From JBGMEA01 sp041447245 (lineage in GTDB: Bacteria > Bacillota > Clostridia > Eubacteriales > Anaerofustaceae): a stretch of 64,000 nt of DNA. How positions within the stretch are numbered: position 1 is the first letter of the stretch; every line of letters starts with the position of its first letter. Below are positions 55,145 through 63,782 of the stretch, one piece after another. The translations under genes were made by a program, and so were the position numbers. Below the pieces are notes generated by a model. That model saw nothing but the letters and a program-made list of their open reading frames with translations, was not told the origin of the DNA and did not search any database. Where the stretch lies: the NCBI GenBank assembly GCA_041447245.1, contig JBGMEA010000027.1, forward strand, positions 62,001-126,000, in the 5' to 3' direction.

Positions 55145-55873
55145 TTACTGATTTTGTCTGTTTAAAAAATTTTCTACTGTATGATTGAATTGATCCGGCT
55201 TCTTTGCGGCAACAAAATGATCCGCATCCGCTATCACTGAAAACTCGGCATCCGGAATGGATGATGCGATCAACCGGGAATGCTTTTGCCTGATCATATC
55301 ATTCGATCCGACAATCACCAAGGTCGGAATATGCAGCTGCTTAAGTGAGGAAGGTATGATATGAGGCTGTTTGATCATTAAAGACAGCCGTTCTTTTTGC
55401 ATCCGTATTTTTTTTGAGAACAAGCCCTTTGCAGAACAAAAACAGTACTCGAAAAAAGTCCCGATCAACACGAACAATTTCATCCCGCACGGGTTCAGAT
55501 TTGCGCCGTTAAGCACTAGAGATTTGACTCTGTCGGGGTATCTCAGCGCAAATGTGATTGCCGTGTTTCCTCCGTCAGAGAATCCGACCATATGCGCATC
55601 TCGGATTTTCAAAACTTTCATGCATTCGCACAGATCTTTCGCAAATTGTTCGAATCGAAACGGCGCAGTTCCTCTTTCCGATTTTCCGTGACCTCTCGTA
55701 TCGAGTGCGATCACTCTGTGAGTCCGTGAAAAATACCGTATTTGAGCATCGAAATATGTGCTGTCTTCTCCGTTGCCATGTAACAAGATCAGACAATCAC
55801 CGTATCCGCATTCTCTTGCATGGATTGCTGCATCCTTTAGTTGAATCCAGTATTCGTTTTCTTTTCCCGTCAT
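55145..55873 (-). CDS. Alpha/beta hydrolase
   Basis: The 242-residue protein has the oxyanion loop LLHGNGEDSTYF, the nucleophile Ser in VGFSDGGNTA (about residue 98), the Asp in VGSNDMIR and the His in DADHFVAAK. It resembles haloperoxidase or carboxyl-ester hydrolase relatives. The substrate is unknown. No good ribosome binding site is visible before ATG 55873. It is divergent from the GT4 gene. Confidence 0.9.
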   Translation of the reverse strand: MTGKENEYWIQLKDAAIHARECGYGDCLILLHGNGEDSTYFDAQIRYFSRTHRVIALDTRGHGKSERGTAPFRFEQFAKDLCECMKVLKIRDAHMVGFSDGGNTAITFALRYPDRVKSLVLNGANLNPCGMKLFVLIGTFFEYCFCSAKGLFSKKIRMQKERLSLMIKQPHIIPSSLKQLHIPTLVIVGSNDMIRQKHSRLIASSIPDAEFSVIADADHFVAAKKPDQFNHTVENFLNRQNQ

Positions 55874-55996
55874 AAAAGTATTGTATCATGCAAAACGATA
55901 TGCTTCAGCAAAAAAATCATTCCGCCTCTTTATTTTTCGCTTTCTCTCGGCAGCTTCAGAAAGGAATGATATAATGAAATCAAAAACGGAGAGTAT

Positions 55997-57178
55997 ATGA
56001 AGACACATCCTCAGATATGCATCGGTGAATATATCGACTCCTATTTCCCCGCAGTGGACGGGGTGATTGTCACGGTTCAGAATTACGCAAAATGGATGAA
56101 CAAAAACCATTGCGAGTGCTATGTCGCTACTACCGAAGCGCCGAAAGACTATGTGGATACCGATCCGTTCAAAGTCATACGTTATCATTCCGTACCGGTG
56201 CCAAAGCGCCCTCCTTACCGCTTCGGAGTCCCGCTCCTCGATTGGGGATATATGACGGAACAGCACCAGATGTATCCTGATCTCGTGCACGCACACAGTC
56301 CCTTTTTGGCAGGCAGAGAAGCCTTACGAATCGCAAAATCGAGAAACATTCCTTTGGTAGCCAGTTTCCATTCCAAATATTATGATGATATTCTGCAGGT
56401 GACAAACAGTCGTTTTCTGTCAGATACGGCAATTAAACTGATTGTGGATTTCTATAACGAAGCAGACTACGTCTGGACTGTCAATCAGGGAACCGCAGAA
56501 ACATTGCGGGAATATGGTTATGGGGGAGATTTGGAAATCATGCCGAACGGTACGGATTTTCTGATGCCGAAAGACTGCGGAAAAGCAATCGAGAAAGTAA
56601 ATAAACGCTTTCATTTTACAAAAGAAGACCACGTCATCCTGTTTGTCGGTCAGCATATCTATCAAAAAAATCCTGTCATGCTTTTGGAAGCAGCAGCTTT
56701 ATATAAACAAAACGGCGGAAGATTCAAACTGCTGATGGTAGGAGACGGATATGCTAAAGCCGATCTGGAACGAATGGCAGTGCAACTCGGATTGTCTGAT
56801 GTGATTACATTTGCCGGTTTGGAACGGGATCGCGCCACATTGTCTTCTTATTATCTCAGAGCGGACGTTTTTGCATTTCCGTCCATTTATGACAATGCGC
56901 CGTTGGTAGTACGGGAAGCCGCAATGGCAAACTGCCCTTCCATCCTGGTCGCAGGAACGAATGCGGCAGAAAACTGCGTTGATAATGACAATGCTTTTCT
57001 CTGCGAAAACTCTCCGGAAAGTCTGTGCGGTGCAATCACACGCGCATTCACGGACGACGACAACCGAAAACATGTCGGCCAGCGCGCATCCGAAACCATT
57101 GCAAAACCATGGAAAGAAATCATTGAAAGAGTATTTGCGCGCTATCTGCAAATAATGGACGAACAAAAAAAGAATTAA
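55997..57178 (+). CDS. Glycosyltransferase family 4
   Basis: The 393-residue GT-B enzyme has an N-lobe YFPAVDGVIVTVQNYAKW typical of UDP-glucose or GDP-mannose-using GT4 enzymes. The C-lobe shows ILFVGQHIYQKNPVMLLEAA and LFVFPSxYDNAPL-like FAFPSIYDNAPLVVREAAM, the usual donor-binding region. Relatives include diacylglycerol glucosyltransferases and phosphatidylinositol mannosyltransferases, so a glycolipid product is possible. GGAG precedes ATG 55997. A terminator follows. Confidence 0.9.
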   Translation: MKTHPQICIGEYIDSYFPAVDGVIVTVQNYAKWMNKNHCECYVATTEAPKDYVDTDPFKVIRYHSVPVPKRPPYRFGVPLLDWGYMTEQHQMYPDLVHAHSPFLAGREALRIAKSRNIPLVASFHSKYYDDILQVTNSRFLSDTAIKLIVDFYNEADYVWTVNQGTAETLREYGYGGDLEIMPNGTDFLMPKDCGKAIEKVNKRFHFTKEDHVILFVGQHIYQKNPVMLLEAAALYKQNGGRFKLLMVGDGYAKADLERMAVQLGLSDVITFAGLERDRATLSSYYLRADVFAFPSIYDNAPLVVREAAMANCPSILVAGTNAAENCVDNDNAFLCENSPESLCGAITRAFTDDDNRKHVGQRASETIAKPWKEIIERVFARYLQIMDEQKKN

Positions 57179-57190
57179 ATATTTCGATCC

Positions 57191-57221
57191 GATGTCCGTT
57201 TTCGCGGACATCTTTTATTTT
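57191..57221 (+). terminator. Intrinsic terminator of the GT4 gene
   Basis: Arms GATGTCCG and CGGACATC with a six-base loop are followed by TTTTATTTT, 12 bases after the stop. Confidence 0.85.
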
Positions 57222-58360
57222 CATTTCTGTTTTTTTCTGAGAGTGCCAACCACATCACCGAATACTTTGAAAGTGTGTTCCACTTCTTCCTCCGTCGTAT
57301 CCTTACTCAGCGAAAACCGCACCGAAGCACCGCCCTCCGCCCTACCGATCGCTTTAATCACATGGGAAGGCTCCACTGACCCTGCCGTGCAGGCGCTGCC
57401 AGCAGAAATACAGACACCCGCCAAATCCATCGCATAAAGCAGTTGATCCGTTTTAATTCCGGGAATAAAGAAATTCGCATTCTCTGCCGCACGATACTCC
57501 CGAGAACCATTTAGTCGGACATCTTTATATTGTGACAAGACCATATCGATCAGCTTGTCTCTTTTTTTTGCGATGGCATTTTCCCGTTCTTCCATATTCA
57601 TAACTGCATTTTGTACCGCGACCGCAAGCCCCGCGATCAGCGGAGCATTGATCGTCCCTGCACGAAGCTTCCGCTCCTGTTCACCGCCGTAAATAATGGA
57701 AGACATCTTCAGCCCATCTTTGATATACAGAAAGCCGCATCCCTTCGGTCCATGCATTTTATGCGCGGAGATACTGAGCAGATCAATGCACATTTCCCCG
57801 ACATTGATCTTGATCTTTCCGAACGACTGCACCGCATCACAATGGAATACAATCCCGTGATTCTTCGCAATGAGCCCTATTTCACGGATCGGCTGAACCG
57901 TGCCGATTTCATTGTTGACGTGCATCGCGGAAATGAGAATCGTATCTTCTTTAATCGCATTTTCCAATGCTTCACAGTTGATCATCCCTTCGGAATCGGG
58001 TGATAAATACGTCACATCAAACCCTTCGCGTTCCAGTTGTCGGCATGGATTCAGAACACCGTGATGCTCGATTGCCGTTGTAATGATATGCTTACCTTTT
58101 TTTCTGTTTGCCCGGGCATACCCCAATAAAGCAAGATTATCGGATTCCGTCCCGCCGGATGTAAAAATAATTTCATGCGGTTTTGCCCCGATTGTTTCGG
58201 CACAGATTTCCCTGCAGTTTTCTACTTTCGCCGCAGCAATCTGTCCGATGGAGTGCAGCGACGATGGGTTTCCGTACGCTTGCTTCATACATAGTGATAT
58301 TTCTTCGATTACATTATCATCGGCTCTCGTTGTTGCCGCATTGTCTAAATATATTTTCAT
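57221..58360 (-). CDS. Cysteine desulfurase (NifS/IscS family)
   Basis: The 379-residue PLP enzyme takes sulfur from cysteine. It starts KIYLDNAATTRADDN and has the PLP lysine in LSISAHKMHGPKG (about residue 203). The catalytic Cys lies in SAGSACTAGSVEPSH, in the long class I loop. This supports an IscS/NifS-type donor for Fe-S clusters or tRNA thiolation. ATG 58360 with AAGGAC upstream is used; a longer in-frame start at 58417 has no site. No iscU, mnmA or thiI is adjacent. Confidence 0.93.
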   Translation of the reverse strand: MKIYLDNAATTRADDNVIEEISLCMKQAYGNPSSLHSIGQIAAAKVENCREICAETIGAKPHEIIFTSGGTESDNLALLGYARANRKKGKHIITTAIEHHGVLNPCRQLEREGFDVTYLSPDSEGMINCEALENAIKEDTILISAMHVNNEIGTVQPIREIGLIAKNHGIVFHCDAVQSFGKIKINVGEMCIDLLSISAHKMHGPKGCGFLYIKDGLKMSSIIYGGEQERKLRAGTINAPLIAGLAVAVQNAVMNMEERENAIAKKRDKLIDMVLSQYKDVRLNGSREYRAAENANFFIPGIKTDQLLYAMDLAGVCISAGSACTAGSVEPSHVIKAIGRAEGGASVRFSLSKDTTEEEVEHTFKVFGDVVGTLRKKQK

Positions 58361-58406
58361 AATTTTTGTCCTTGCCTGTTCCCGCTTTGTACTGAATAAT
58401 CGATAG

Positions 58407-58434
58407 GAAAATGCCACCGGAAAAATCCGATGGC
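58407..58434 (-). terminator. Intrinsic terminator between tdk and the cysteine desulfurase gene
   Basis: On the minus strand, nine-base arms GCCATCGGA and TCCGGTGGC (one G-T pair) form a stem followed by ATTTTCC. It lies eight bases after the tdk stop. Confidence 0.75.
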
Positions 58435-58441
58435 GTCACGT

Positions 58442-59038
58442 TTATTTGATTTCGGTTAGAGGAAGTTTCGGATTGCCGTAGCATTTTCTGCACACCGGAA
58501 TGTAATTATCGTTTCCCCCGATCAAAACCTGTTCCCCCGTGTAAACGGGTTTTCCGTCCAATACCCGCAGCACCATCGTCGCTTTTCTGTCACAGAACCA
58601 ACAGATTGTTTTGATTTCTTCAATTTTGTCCGCATAAATCAACAATGATTTGCTTCCTTCAAACAAATGATTGCTGAAGTCATTTTTTAATCCATAGGCA
58701 ATCACGGGGATATCCATATAATCGACAATCTGCGTCAATTCCAAAACTTGCTTTTCGGTCAGAAATTGCGCTTCGTCAAACAAAATGCAATGCACCGGAT
58801 CCGTCTGATCCATATATGGCTGAATCGTATTGATGATTGAGGTTTCCCTGTTAAAAGGAATCGCATCCCGACTCAGACCGATTCTGGAGGCAACAACACC
58901 TTTCCCGTATCGATCATCCAAATCGGAATTAAAAAGCAGCACCCGCTTGCCCTGTTCCTCATAATTGTGCGCGATTTTCAAAACTTCAATAGATTTTCCG
59001 GCATTCATGCTGGAATAACGATAATATAACTGAGCCAT
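58442..59038 (-). CDS. tdk: Thymidine kinase
   Basis: The 198-residue enzyme phosphorylates thymidine. It starts AQLYYRYSSMNAGKSIEV, where SSMNAGKS is the P-loop of the E. coli-type family. VHCILFDEAQFLT is the Walker B region, and two cysteine pairs (ICWFCDRK and VCRKCYG) form the structural zinc site. ATG 59038 follows GGAG; an earlier in-frame start at 59062 is less likely. Confidence 0.96.
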   Translation of the reverse strand: MAQLYYRYSSMNAGKSIEVLKIAHNYEEQGKRVLLFNSDLDDRYGKGVVASRIGLSRDAIPFNRETSIINTIQPYMDQTDPVHCILFDEAQFLTEKQVLELTQIVDYMDIPVIAYGLKNDFSNHLFEGSKSLLIYADKIEEIKTICWFCDRKATMVLRVLDGKPVYTGEQVLIGGNDNYIPVCRKCYGNPKLPLTEIK

Positions 59039-59144
59039 ATCCGATTCTCCGGCTTTTTTCATATTATAACATTTTTTTGCGAAATGACTGAGATGGTTCC
59101 ATAAAAAAATGAATTCCGTTATAATGAAACGGGAGTATGCTTAC

Positions 59145-59975
59145 ATGATGCGAAAAAAAATTTTATCCTTTATTTTCATCGTTCTGTTCGCCGCAACCGC
59201 GGCTGGGTGTATGTCGGATTCCGTGAATGATCCGTCCACAGGCGAAATTATCACCTATCAGAATAAATATCAATATATCGACGGCACCTATGTCGCTTAT
59301 GGGACTTATTACAATGATAACGGCTACGTACCTGCGCTGCTCTTAACCGTTCAGAACGGTATTGTCGTCTGCGCAGATTTTGATCTGTTTGACGCGCAGG
59401 GCAATCGTTATTCCCAAAACGCTTCTGCCGATACATCGGAAGACCGCTCTCTGTTTCGCACCGAAGTAAAATCACTTAACTCAGCCTTGCTGCAATCACA
59501 AAACTACACGCAGCTCGATACCGGTTCAGCAACCGGGGAGCTTTATCAAAAGCTTGCTTCCGTTTTATTCCCATTGTTGATCAGCGGAGATACCACTCCT
59601 GCTGCAGTCGATATGGCATTAACTTACCATGCCAGCGCAGCAGCCAATGCTTATGGATATTACCCGATGCTCTCCGTTACTTACAGTGATGCAATCATCA
59701 CGAAAATCGAATTTGTTCAATTAGATGCACAAAACAACAATATCGTCAATCTGAAGGAATATACTGACACATACCGCGCAAAAAACGGCATCACTTATCA
59801 GGATGCACTTGCAATGCTTGAAACTATTCCTGATGATTCCGCAACATTGACCAAAACTCAAGTAACCGGAATAGATAAAGACCTGTTAAGTACATACAAC
59901 AAACTGGCTTCCGCAGTTTCCGCCAAACATCAGATCTTTCAATCTGATCCGACGTCGTTGTTTTCAAGTAAATAG
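59145..59975 (+). CDS. Lipoprotein with two FMN-binding-like repeats
   Basis: The 276-residue protein has a lipoprotein signal peptide with lipobox AAGC (mature Cys about 22). It then has two related halves of about 110 residues: GYVPALLLTVQNGIVVCADFDLFDAQGN and YYPMLSVTYSDAIITKIEFVQLDAQNN align, with the form seen in FMN_bind-type domains of pheromone and electron-transfer lipoproteins (segments of up to 20 residues shown in the family). After the first half, LDTGSATGEL resembles the D-x-x-S-G-A-T flavin attachment motif with one residue missing. Flavin binding is therefore uncertain. GGGAG precedes ATG 59145, and a TATAAT is seen at about 59120. The 3' end overlaps the convergent ABC-F gene by 37 bases. 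Confidence 0.8.
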   Translation: MMRKKILSFIFIVLFAATAAGCMSDSVNDPSTGEIITYQNKYQYIDGTYVAYGTYYNDNGYVPALLLTVQNGIVVCADFDLFDAQGNRYSQNASADTSEDRSLFRTEVKSLNSALLQSQNYTQLDTGSATGELYQKLASVLFPLLISGDTTPAAVDMALTYHASAAANAYGYYPMLSVTYSDAIITKIEFVQLDAQNNNIVNLKEYTDTYRAKNGITYQDALAMLETIPDDSATLTKTQVTGIDKDLLSTYNKLASAVSAKHQIFQSDPTSLFSSK

Positions 59976-61867
59976 TTCAGCTCCAGCCATTCTTCTTCCA
60001 GTTGTTCTTTCTTCGCCCCAAGCCCATCATGCTCGGCGATTTTGGCATTGGCGAAATCCATATCCTTGTAGAATCCTTCTTCATTCATTTCCGACTCGAT
60101 CGTCTTTTTTTTCTCTTCGATCCGCCTGATCGTTTCCTCGATTTCAGCAATCCGTTCTCTGCTTCGCTTGATCTTGTTTTTGCTTAGACCTTCGGGCTTG
60201 TTTTCGGCAGGTTCATTTCCTTTGTCGATGGATGCACCGTTATTTTCCGATACTTCTGAGAACATGGATACAAACATTTCGTTTGCTTTTTCATATCCGC
60301 AATCGAAACAATAAGCCTGCCCGTCTTTCACAAAAATCATACGATCAGCAATCGCGCTGAGCAGATATCGGTCATGCGATACCACCAACACCGTTCCGTC
60401 ATAATCCTTGAGCGCCACTTCGAAAACTTCTTTTGATGCGATATCCAAATGATTTGTCGGTTCATCCAACAGCAGCAAATTGCTTTTTGTCAGCATCAGT
60501 TTCGCAACCGCAATCCGACTGGTCTCGCCACCCGACAGCACGGCGATTTTTTTGTATACATCATCAGAAGAAAACAACAAGCTCCCCAATACATTGCGAA
60601 TTGTCAGATTATCCTCTCCGCTGTATGCGGACAGCTCTTCCAACAATGTATGTTCCGGGTTCAGATCTTCATGATGCTGTCTGAAATAATTCGGAATCAC
60701 ATTGCTTCCGAAGGCCATTTCTCCTTTTACAGGAGGAATCAGTCCCGCAATTGTTTTCAACAACGTACTTTTCCCGGACGCATTATCTCCGCAGATCCCG
60801 ATTGTCTCACCCATCCGAACTTCCATCGTCAGTCCTGAAAGAACAGCTTTCCCCTGATAACCGACGGACAGGTTTTTCATGACAAGCGCTTTTTTTGTAA
60901 TGACTCCCTGCGCACCCAAGTTTATTTTTGATCGTTTTGCGTCTTTCGGGCGATCGATCCGCTCGACTTTCGCCAAAAGTTTCTCTCTGCTTTCCGCGCG
61001 TTTGACCTGTTTTTCCCGATTATAACTTTTCAGCCGATCGATAATCTCCTGCTGCCGTTTGATATATTTCTGTTGGTTGTCATATGCCCGCTGCATCGCA
61101 TATTCCTGATCCTCGCGCTGTCTGACATAAGCGGAATAATTTCCTTTATAGCGACGGATGGTTCCGTCTTCCGCCTCCCATATGGTATTCGCCGTTTTTT
61201 CCAGAAAATAACGGTCATGCGACACAACAATATATGCACTCGGATACTGCGCGAGATAGACTTCCAACCATGATATGCTGTCCAGATCAAGATAGTTCGT
61301 CGGCTCGTCCAATAAAAGCAAATCGGGTTCCGCTATCAAGAGCTTGGCCAAAGCCACGCGCATACGCTGTCCGCCGCTCAGTTCCCCAACTCGCTTGCCG
61401 AGTTCCGCTTCTCCGAATCCCAACCCCTTTAGCGCTCCGACTGTCATGCTGCGGTAATAAAACCCTTTCCCTTCCTGAAAGGCTTCCAGTCTGCGATGAT
61501 AGGTTTCATTGAGTTTTCTCAGAGCATCCGTATCCTTCTCGGTTTCGATTTTGTTCAGCAGTTCTTCCAACTGCCTTTCTTCTTCAATCAGTTCACTGGA
61601 CGCCTGCAACGCCTCATCCAGAATCGTTCGTTCCTCATCCAATCCCAGATCCTGATGCAGATATCCGATGCTCAATCCATATTTTCCGGTTATGCTCCCG
61701 CTGTCGGGTTCCAGCATTCCGGCAATCATTTTCATCATCGTCGATTTTCCTGTTCCGTTCGCACCGATAAAACCGATGTGTGCCCGTTCTTCAACAGAAA
61801 GGCTCACATCGGCGAAAATATCATCCGCGCCATAGTGTTTCCCGACATGATTGATTGATAATAACAT
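59939..61867 (-). CDS. ABC-F family ATPase
   Basis: The 642-residue soluble protein has two ABC domains and no membrane segments. Walker A GANGTGKSTM and signature LSGGQRMR mark the first domain; GDNASGKST and LSGGETSR mark the second. A charged linker rich in Arg/Lys lies between them, and a long coiled-coil tail (about residues 560-642) ends the protein. ABC-F proteins act on ribosomes as translation factors or antibiotic-protection proteins. The tail and size resemble the YdiF/Uup groups, and resistance is not implied. Confidence 0.95.
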   Translation of the reverse strand: MLLSINHVGKHYGADDIFADVSLSVEERAHIGFIGANGTGKSTMMKMIAGMLEPDSGSITGKYGLSIGYLHQDLGLDEERTILDEALQASSELIEEERQLEELLNKIETEKDTDALRKLNETYHRRLEAFQEGKGFYYRSMTVGALKGLGFGEAELGKRVGELSGGQRMRVALAKLLIAEPDLLLLDEPTNYLDLDSISWLEVYLAQYPSAYIVVSHDRYFLEKTANTIWEAEDGTIRRYKGNYSAYVRQREDQEYAMQRAYDNQQKYIKRQQEIIDRLKSYNREKQVKRAESREKLLAKVERIDRPKDAKRSKINLGAQGVITKKALVMKNLSVGYQGKAVLSGLTMEVRMGETIGICGDNASGKSTLLKTIAGLIPPVKGEMAFGSNVIPNYFRQHHEDLNPEHTLLEELSAYSGEDNLTIRNVLGSLLFSSDDVYKKIAVLSGGETSRIAVAKLMLTKSNLLLLDEPTNHLDIASKEVFEVALKDYDGTVLVVSHDRYLLSAIADRMIFVKDGQAYCFDCGYEKANEMFVSMFSEVSENNGASIDKGNEPAENKPEGLSKNKIKRSRERIAEIEETIRRIEEKKKTIESEMNEEGFYKDMDFANAKIAEHDGLGAKKEQLEEEWLELNYLLENNDVGSD

Positions 61868-61951
61868 ATTCGCTCCGTTTGTTCATTTGCTTTCATCAGT
61901 TTAACAGAAAACAGAAGGAAACAAAAGTGCCGTTTCAAAACATTCGCAAAC

Positions 61952-61977
61952 AAAAAAACGGCAATATAGCTGCCGTT
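61952..61977 (-). terminator. Intrinsic terminator of the homocysteine operon
   Basis: On the minus strand, AACGGCA and TGCCGTT form a stem with a seven-base loop and are followed by TTTTTTG. It lies 11 bases after the ferredoxin-like gene. Confidence 0.85.
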
Positions 61978-61987
61978 TCCGTTTTGT

Positions 61988-62395
61988 TCAGTTAAAGATA
62001 TTTTTAATGATTCTCTGTGGGCACGCTTTGACGCAGAGCATGCATTCCAAACATTTTTCCGTGTCAAATACCAGTTTGTTCTCTTCATTCATATACAGAG
62101 CCCCAACTTCGCATGCCGCCACACACGCCCCGCAACCGATGCACTTGTCAAAATCGATATAGGTGCTCGTTCCGTCCTTTTTCACTTTGATGTTCTGACT
62201 TTTCAGATACGCAATGCCGCTCTTAATGTTTTTTTCCGTGCCTTCCAGTTCGATCAGAAGACGTCCTTCGATATTGTAATTGATCTGAGCCTTGAGAATG
62301 TTGATCTTCAGATCATAATTTTTCACGAGATTGTATGTAATCGGCTCTCCCGTCAGCTGCTTCGGAAAGAGCAGTAACAGTTTCACTTTGTTCAT
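61988..62395 (-). CDS. NIL domain/2x[4Fe-4S] ferredoxin protein of homocysteine biosynthesis
   Basis: The 135-residue protein joins an N-terminal NIL domain (about residues 1-70, a substrate-binding ACT-like fold) with a C-terminal ferredoxin. The ferredoxin has CIGCGACVAACEVGAL and CLECMLCVKACPQ, each holding four cysteines. This is the MA1822-type partner of the COG1900 protein. In methanogens the pair is needed to make homocysteine from aspartate semialdehyde and sulfide. The start overlaps the upstream stop (TAATG), so the pair is coupled. Confidence 0.93.
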   Translation of the reverse strand: MNKVKLLLLFPKQLTGEPITYNLVKNYDLKINILKAQINYNIEGRLLIELEGTEKNIKSGIAYLKSQNIKVKKDGTSTYIDFDKCIGCGACVAACEVGALYMNEENKLVFDTEKCLECMLCVKACPQRIIKNIFN

Positions 62396-63576
62396 TAGTT
62401 GCTTCCTCCCTTTGGAGATTTCGGGCGAATGTTCAGCGAATGCAGTTTATTCCCGATCGGGAATTTCATCACCGGTTCCGTCAGCGTAAATTCACCTTTT
62501 TGTATCTGTTCTTTCAGAATCGCCGCGATCTGTCTTGCTTTTGAAAGACTGGCCATCGGCGAGGTACGCACCTGTTTTCCTCCGATTTCGACAAATCCGC
62601 TTTTCAGCTGTGCATAGCTCACTTTCGCAAGCGGAGGCACACCGCTTTCGCTTTTCTTGGAATAATCGTAAACATAAGTGAAGATGTCTTTGTCTTCGAC
62701 ACTCACAAATTTCATCATTTCCTCATCCAAAATCGGAATCGGAATCCCGATGCCGACAAACATGCTGGTGCCATATTTTTCATACACTGCAGGTTTGATG
62801 AAATCCGTCGACATTTCTTTCATATTTCCCATCACTGCAATCGTGGCACCGCTCCCGATCGGCACACCGTTCTCTCCGCGTTCCCCTCCCGTATTAAACT
62901 GGGTTCCCTGCCAACTGACATACCCCTGTGTTCCCGCAAGAAATATTTTGGTTCCCATCCCGATTGTTCGGAAGTACGGATCATTCAGAAGCGGGCTGAG
63001 CTGCGCAGAGGTGGAATACGTTACATTGGTGCAGTTCGGCTGCAATATTCCCATATAAGTATATAACCGTTTGGATGACGTGTTCGTCGCGGCACCGTAA
63101 TTCTGATAAGCATTTCTCGGATTGTACAGATACGCCTCATTGATGTCATTGATATTGATATACGTTTTGATCTCTTTTCTCGGGTAACAGTCCGTTCCTT
63201 CGGAATATGCCCTCAGTTCAATGTCTAATCCATCGATCAGATCACAGATCACGTGTGCGCCGCCGTATTCGATCCCTTGATCCTTGCTCGGCTGGGTCGC
63301 CCCGATGTAGGTATCCACCGCGGCCAATCCGCCGTAAGCTTCCACATTGTTCAAATATATTTTTCCCATTCGGATCGGCGGTGTGGAATGTCCGAAATTC
63401 AGAAATGCCCCAGATGAGCACATCGGCCCGAACGTAGCGGTTGTCACAACATCCACATATTCGCTGGCTTTCTTGATTCCTTCGCTTTTGACGATATCGA
63501 TAATCTCTTCGGCATCAACGACGACCGCCTTTCCGGCCACTATCTTTTCATTGATTTCCTGATAAGTTTTTGCCAT
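62395..63576 (-). CDS. Homocysteine biosynthesis protein (DUF39/COG1900 family)
   Basis: The 393-residue protein opens AKTYQEINEKIVAGKAVVVDAEEI and belongs to DUF39 (MA1821-like); residues 1-20 are typical. A conserved Cys lies in TFGPMCSSGAFLNFGHS. ATG 63576 follows GGAGGACAAC; an earlier TTG frame start would cover that site. It is the first gene after a SAM-I riboswitch, with the ferredoxin-NIL partner downstream. Homocysteine would then be made without O-acetylhomoserine or cystathionine. This is known for the family in methanogens and is inferred here. Confidence 0.93.
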   Translation of the reverse strand: MAKTYQEINEKIVAGKAVVVDAEEIIDIVKSEGIKKASEYVDVVTTATFGPMCSSGAFLNFGHSTPPIRMGKIYLNNVEAYGGLAAVDTYIGATQPSKDQGIEYGGAHVICDLIDGLDIELRAYSEGTDCYPRKEIKTYININDINEAYLYNPRNAYQNYGAATNTSSKRLYTYMGILQPNCTNVTYSTSAQLSPLLNDPYFRTIGMGTKIFLAGTQGYVSWQGTQFNTGGERGENGVPIGSGATIAVMGNMKEMSTDFIKPAVYEKYGTSMFVGIGIPIPILDEEMMKFVSVEDKDIFTYVYDYSKKSESGVPPLAKVSYAQLKSGFVEIGGKQVRTSPMASLSKARQIAAILKEQIQKGEFTLTEPVMKFPIGNKLHSLNIRPKSPKGGSN

Positions 63577-63594
63577 GTTGTCCTCCAAACATAA

Positions 63595-63622
63595 AAAGTA
63601 TCTTTCATAAGAAAGATACTTT
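63595..63622 (-). terminator. SAM riboswitch terminator
   Basis: On the minus strand AAAGTATCTTTC and GAAAGATACTTT pair perfectly around TTAT and are followed by TTATG. It lies 17 bases from the aptamer and before the DUF39 gene, so it is the expression platform. Confidence 0.85.
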
Positions 63623-63639
63623 GATCATCAGCAGATAGC

Positions 63640-63739
63640 ATTCATCTTTCATTTCTTATGAAATGCAGGAATTGGCACCACACATCTCTGCAGGTTGCCG
63701 GGCTTCATTGGACCTGTCCCTCAGCCACTCTCGATAAAT
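63640..63739 (-). promoter_or_regulatory. SAM-I (S-box) riboswitch
   Basis: The minus strand carries the S-box consensus in order: GAGAGTGGCTGAGGGA, CAATGAAGCCCGGCAACC and GGTGCCAATTCCTGC. The P1 stem ATTTATC/GATGAAT closes it at 63733-63739 and 63640-63646. A terminator follows, so high S-adenosylmethionine should end transcription before the homocysteine genes. Confidence 0.96.
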
Positions 63740-63747
63740 TATGTTAT

Positions 63748-63776
63748 ATTATATGATATTTTATCCGAAAAAGCAA
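63748..63776 (-). promoter_or_regulatory. Promoter of the SAM-riboswitch operon
   Basis: On the minus strand TTGCTT (63771-63776) and TATAAT (63748-63753) are spaced by 17 bases. The aptamer begins nine bases below the -10 element. Confidence 0.75.
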
Positions 63777-63782
63777 AAGAAA

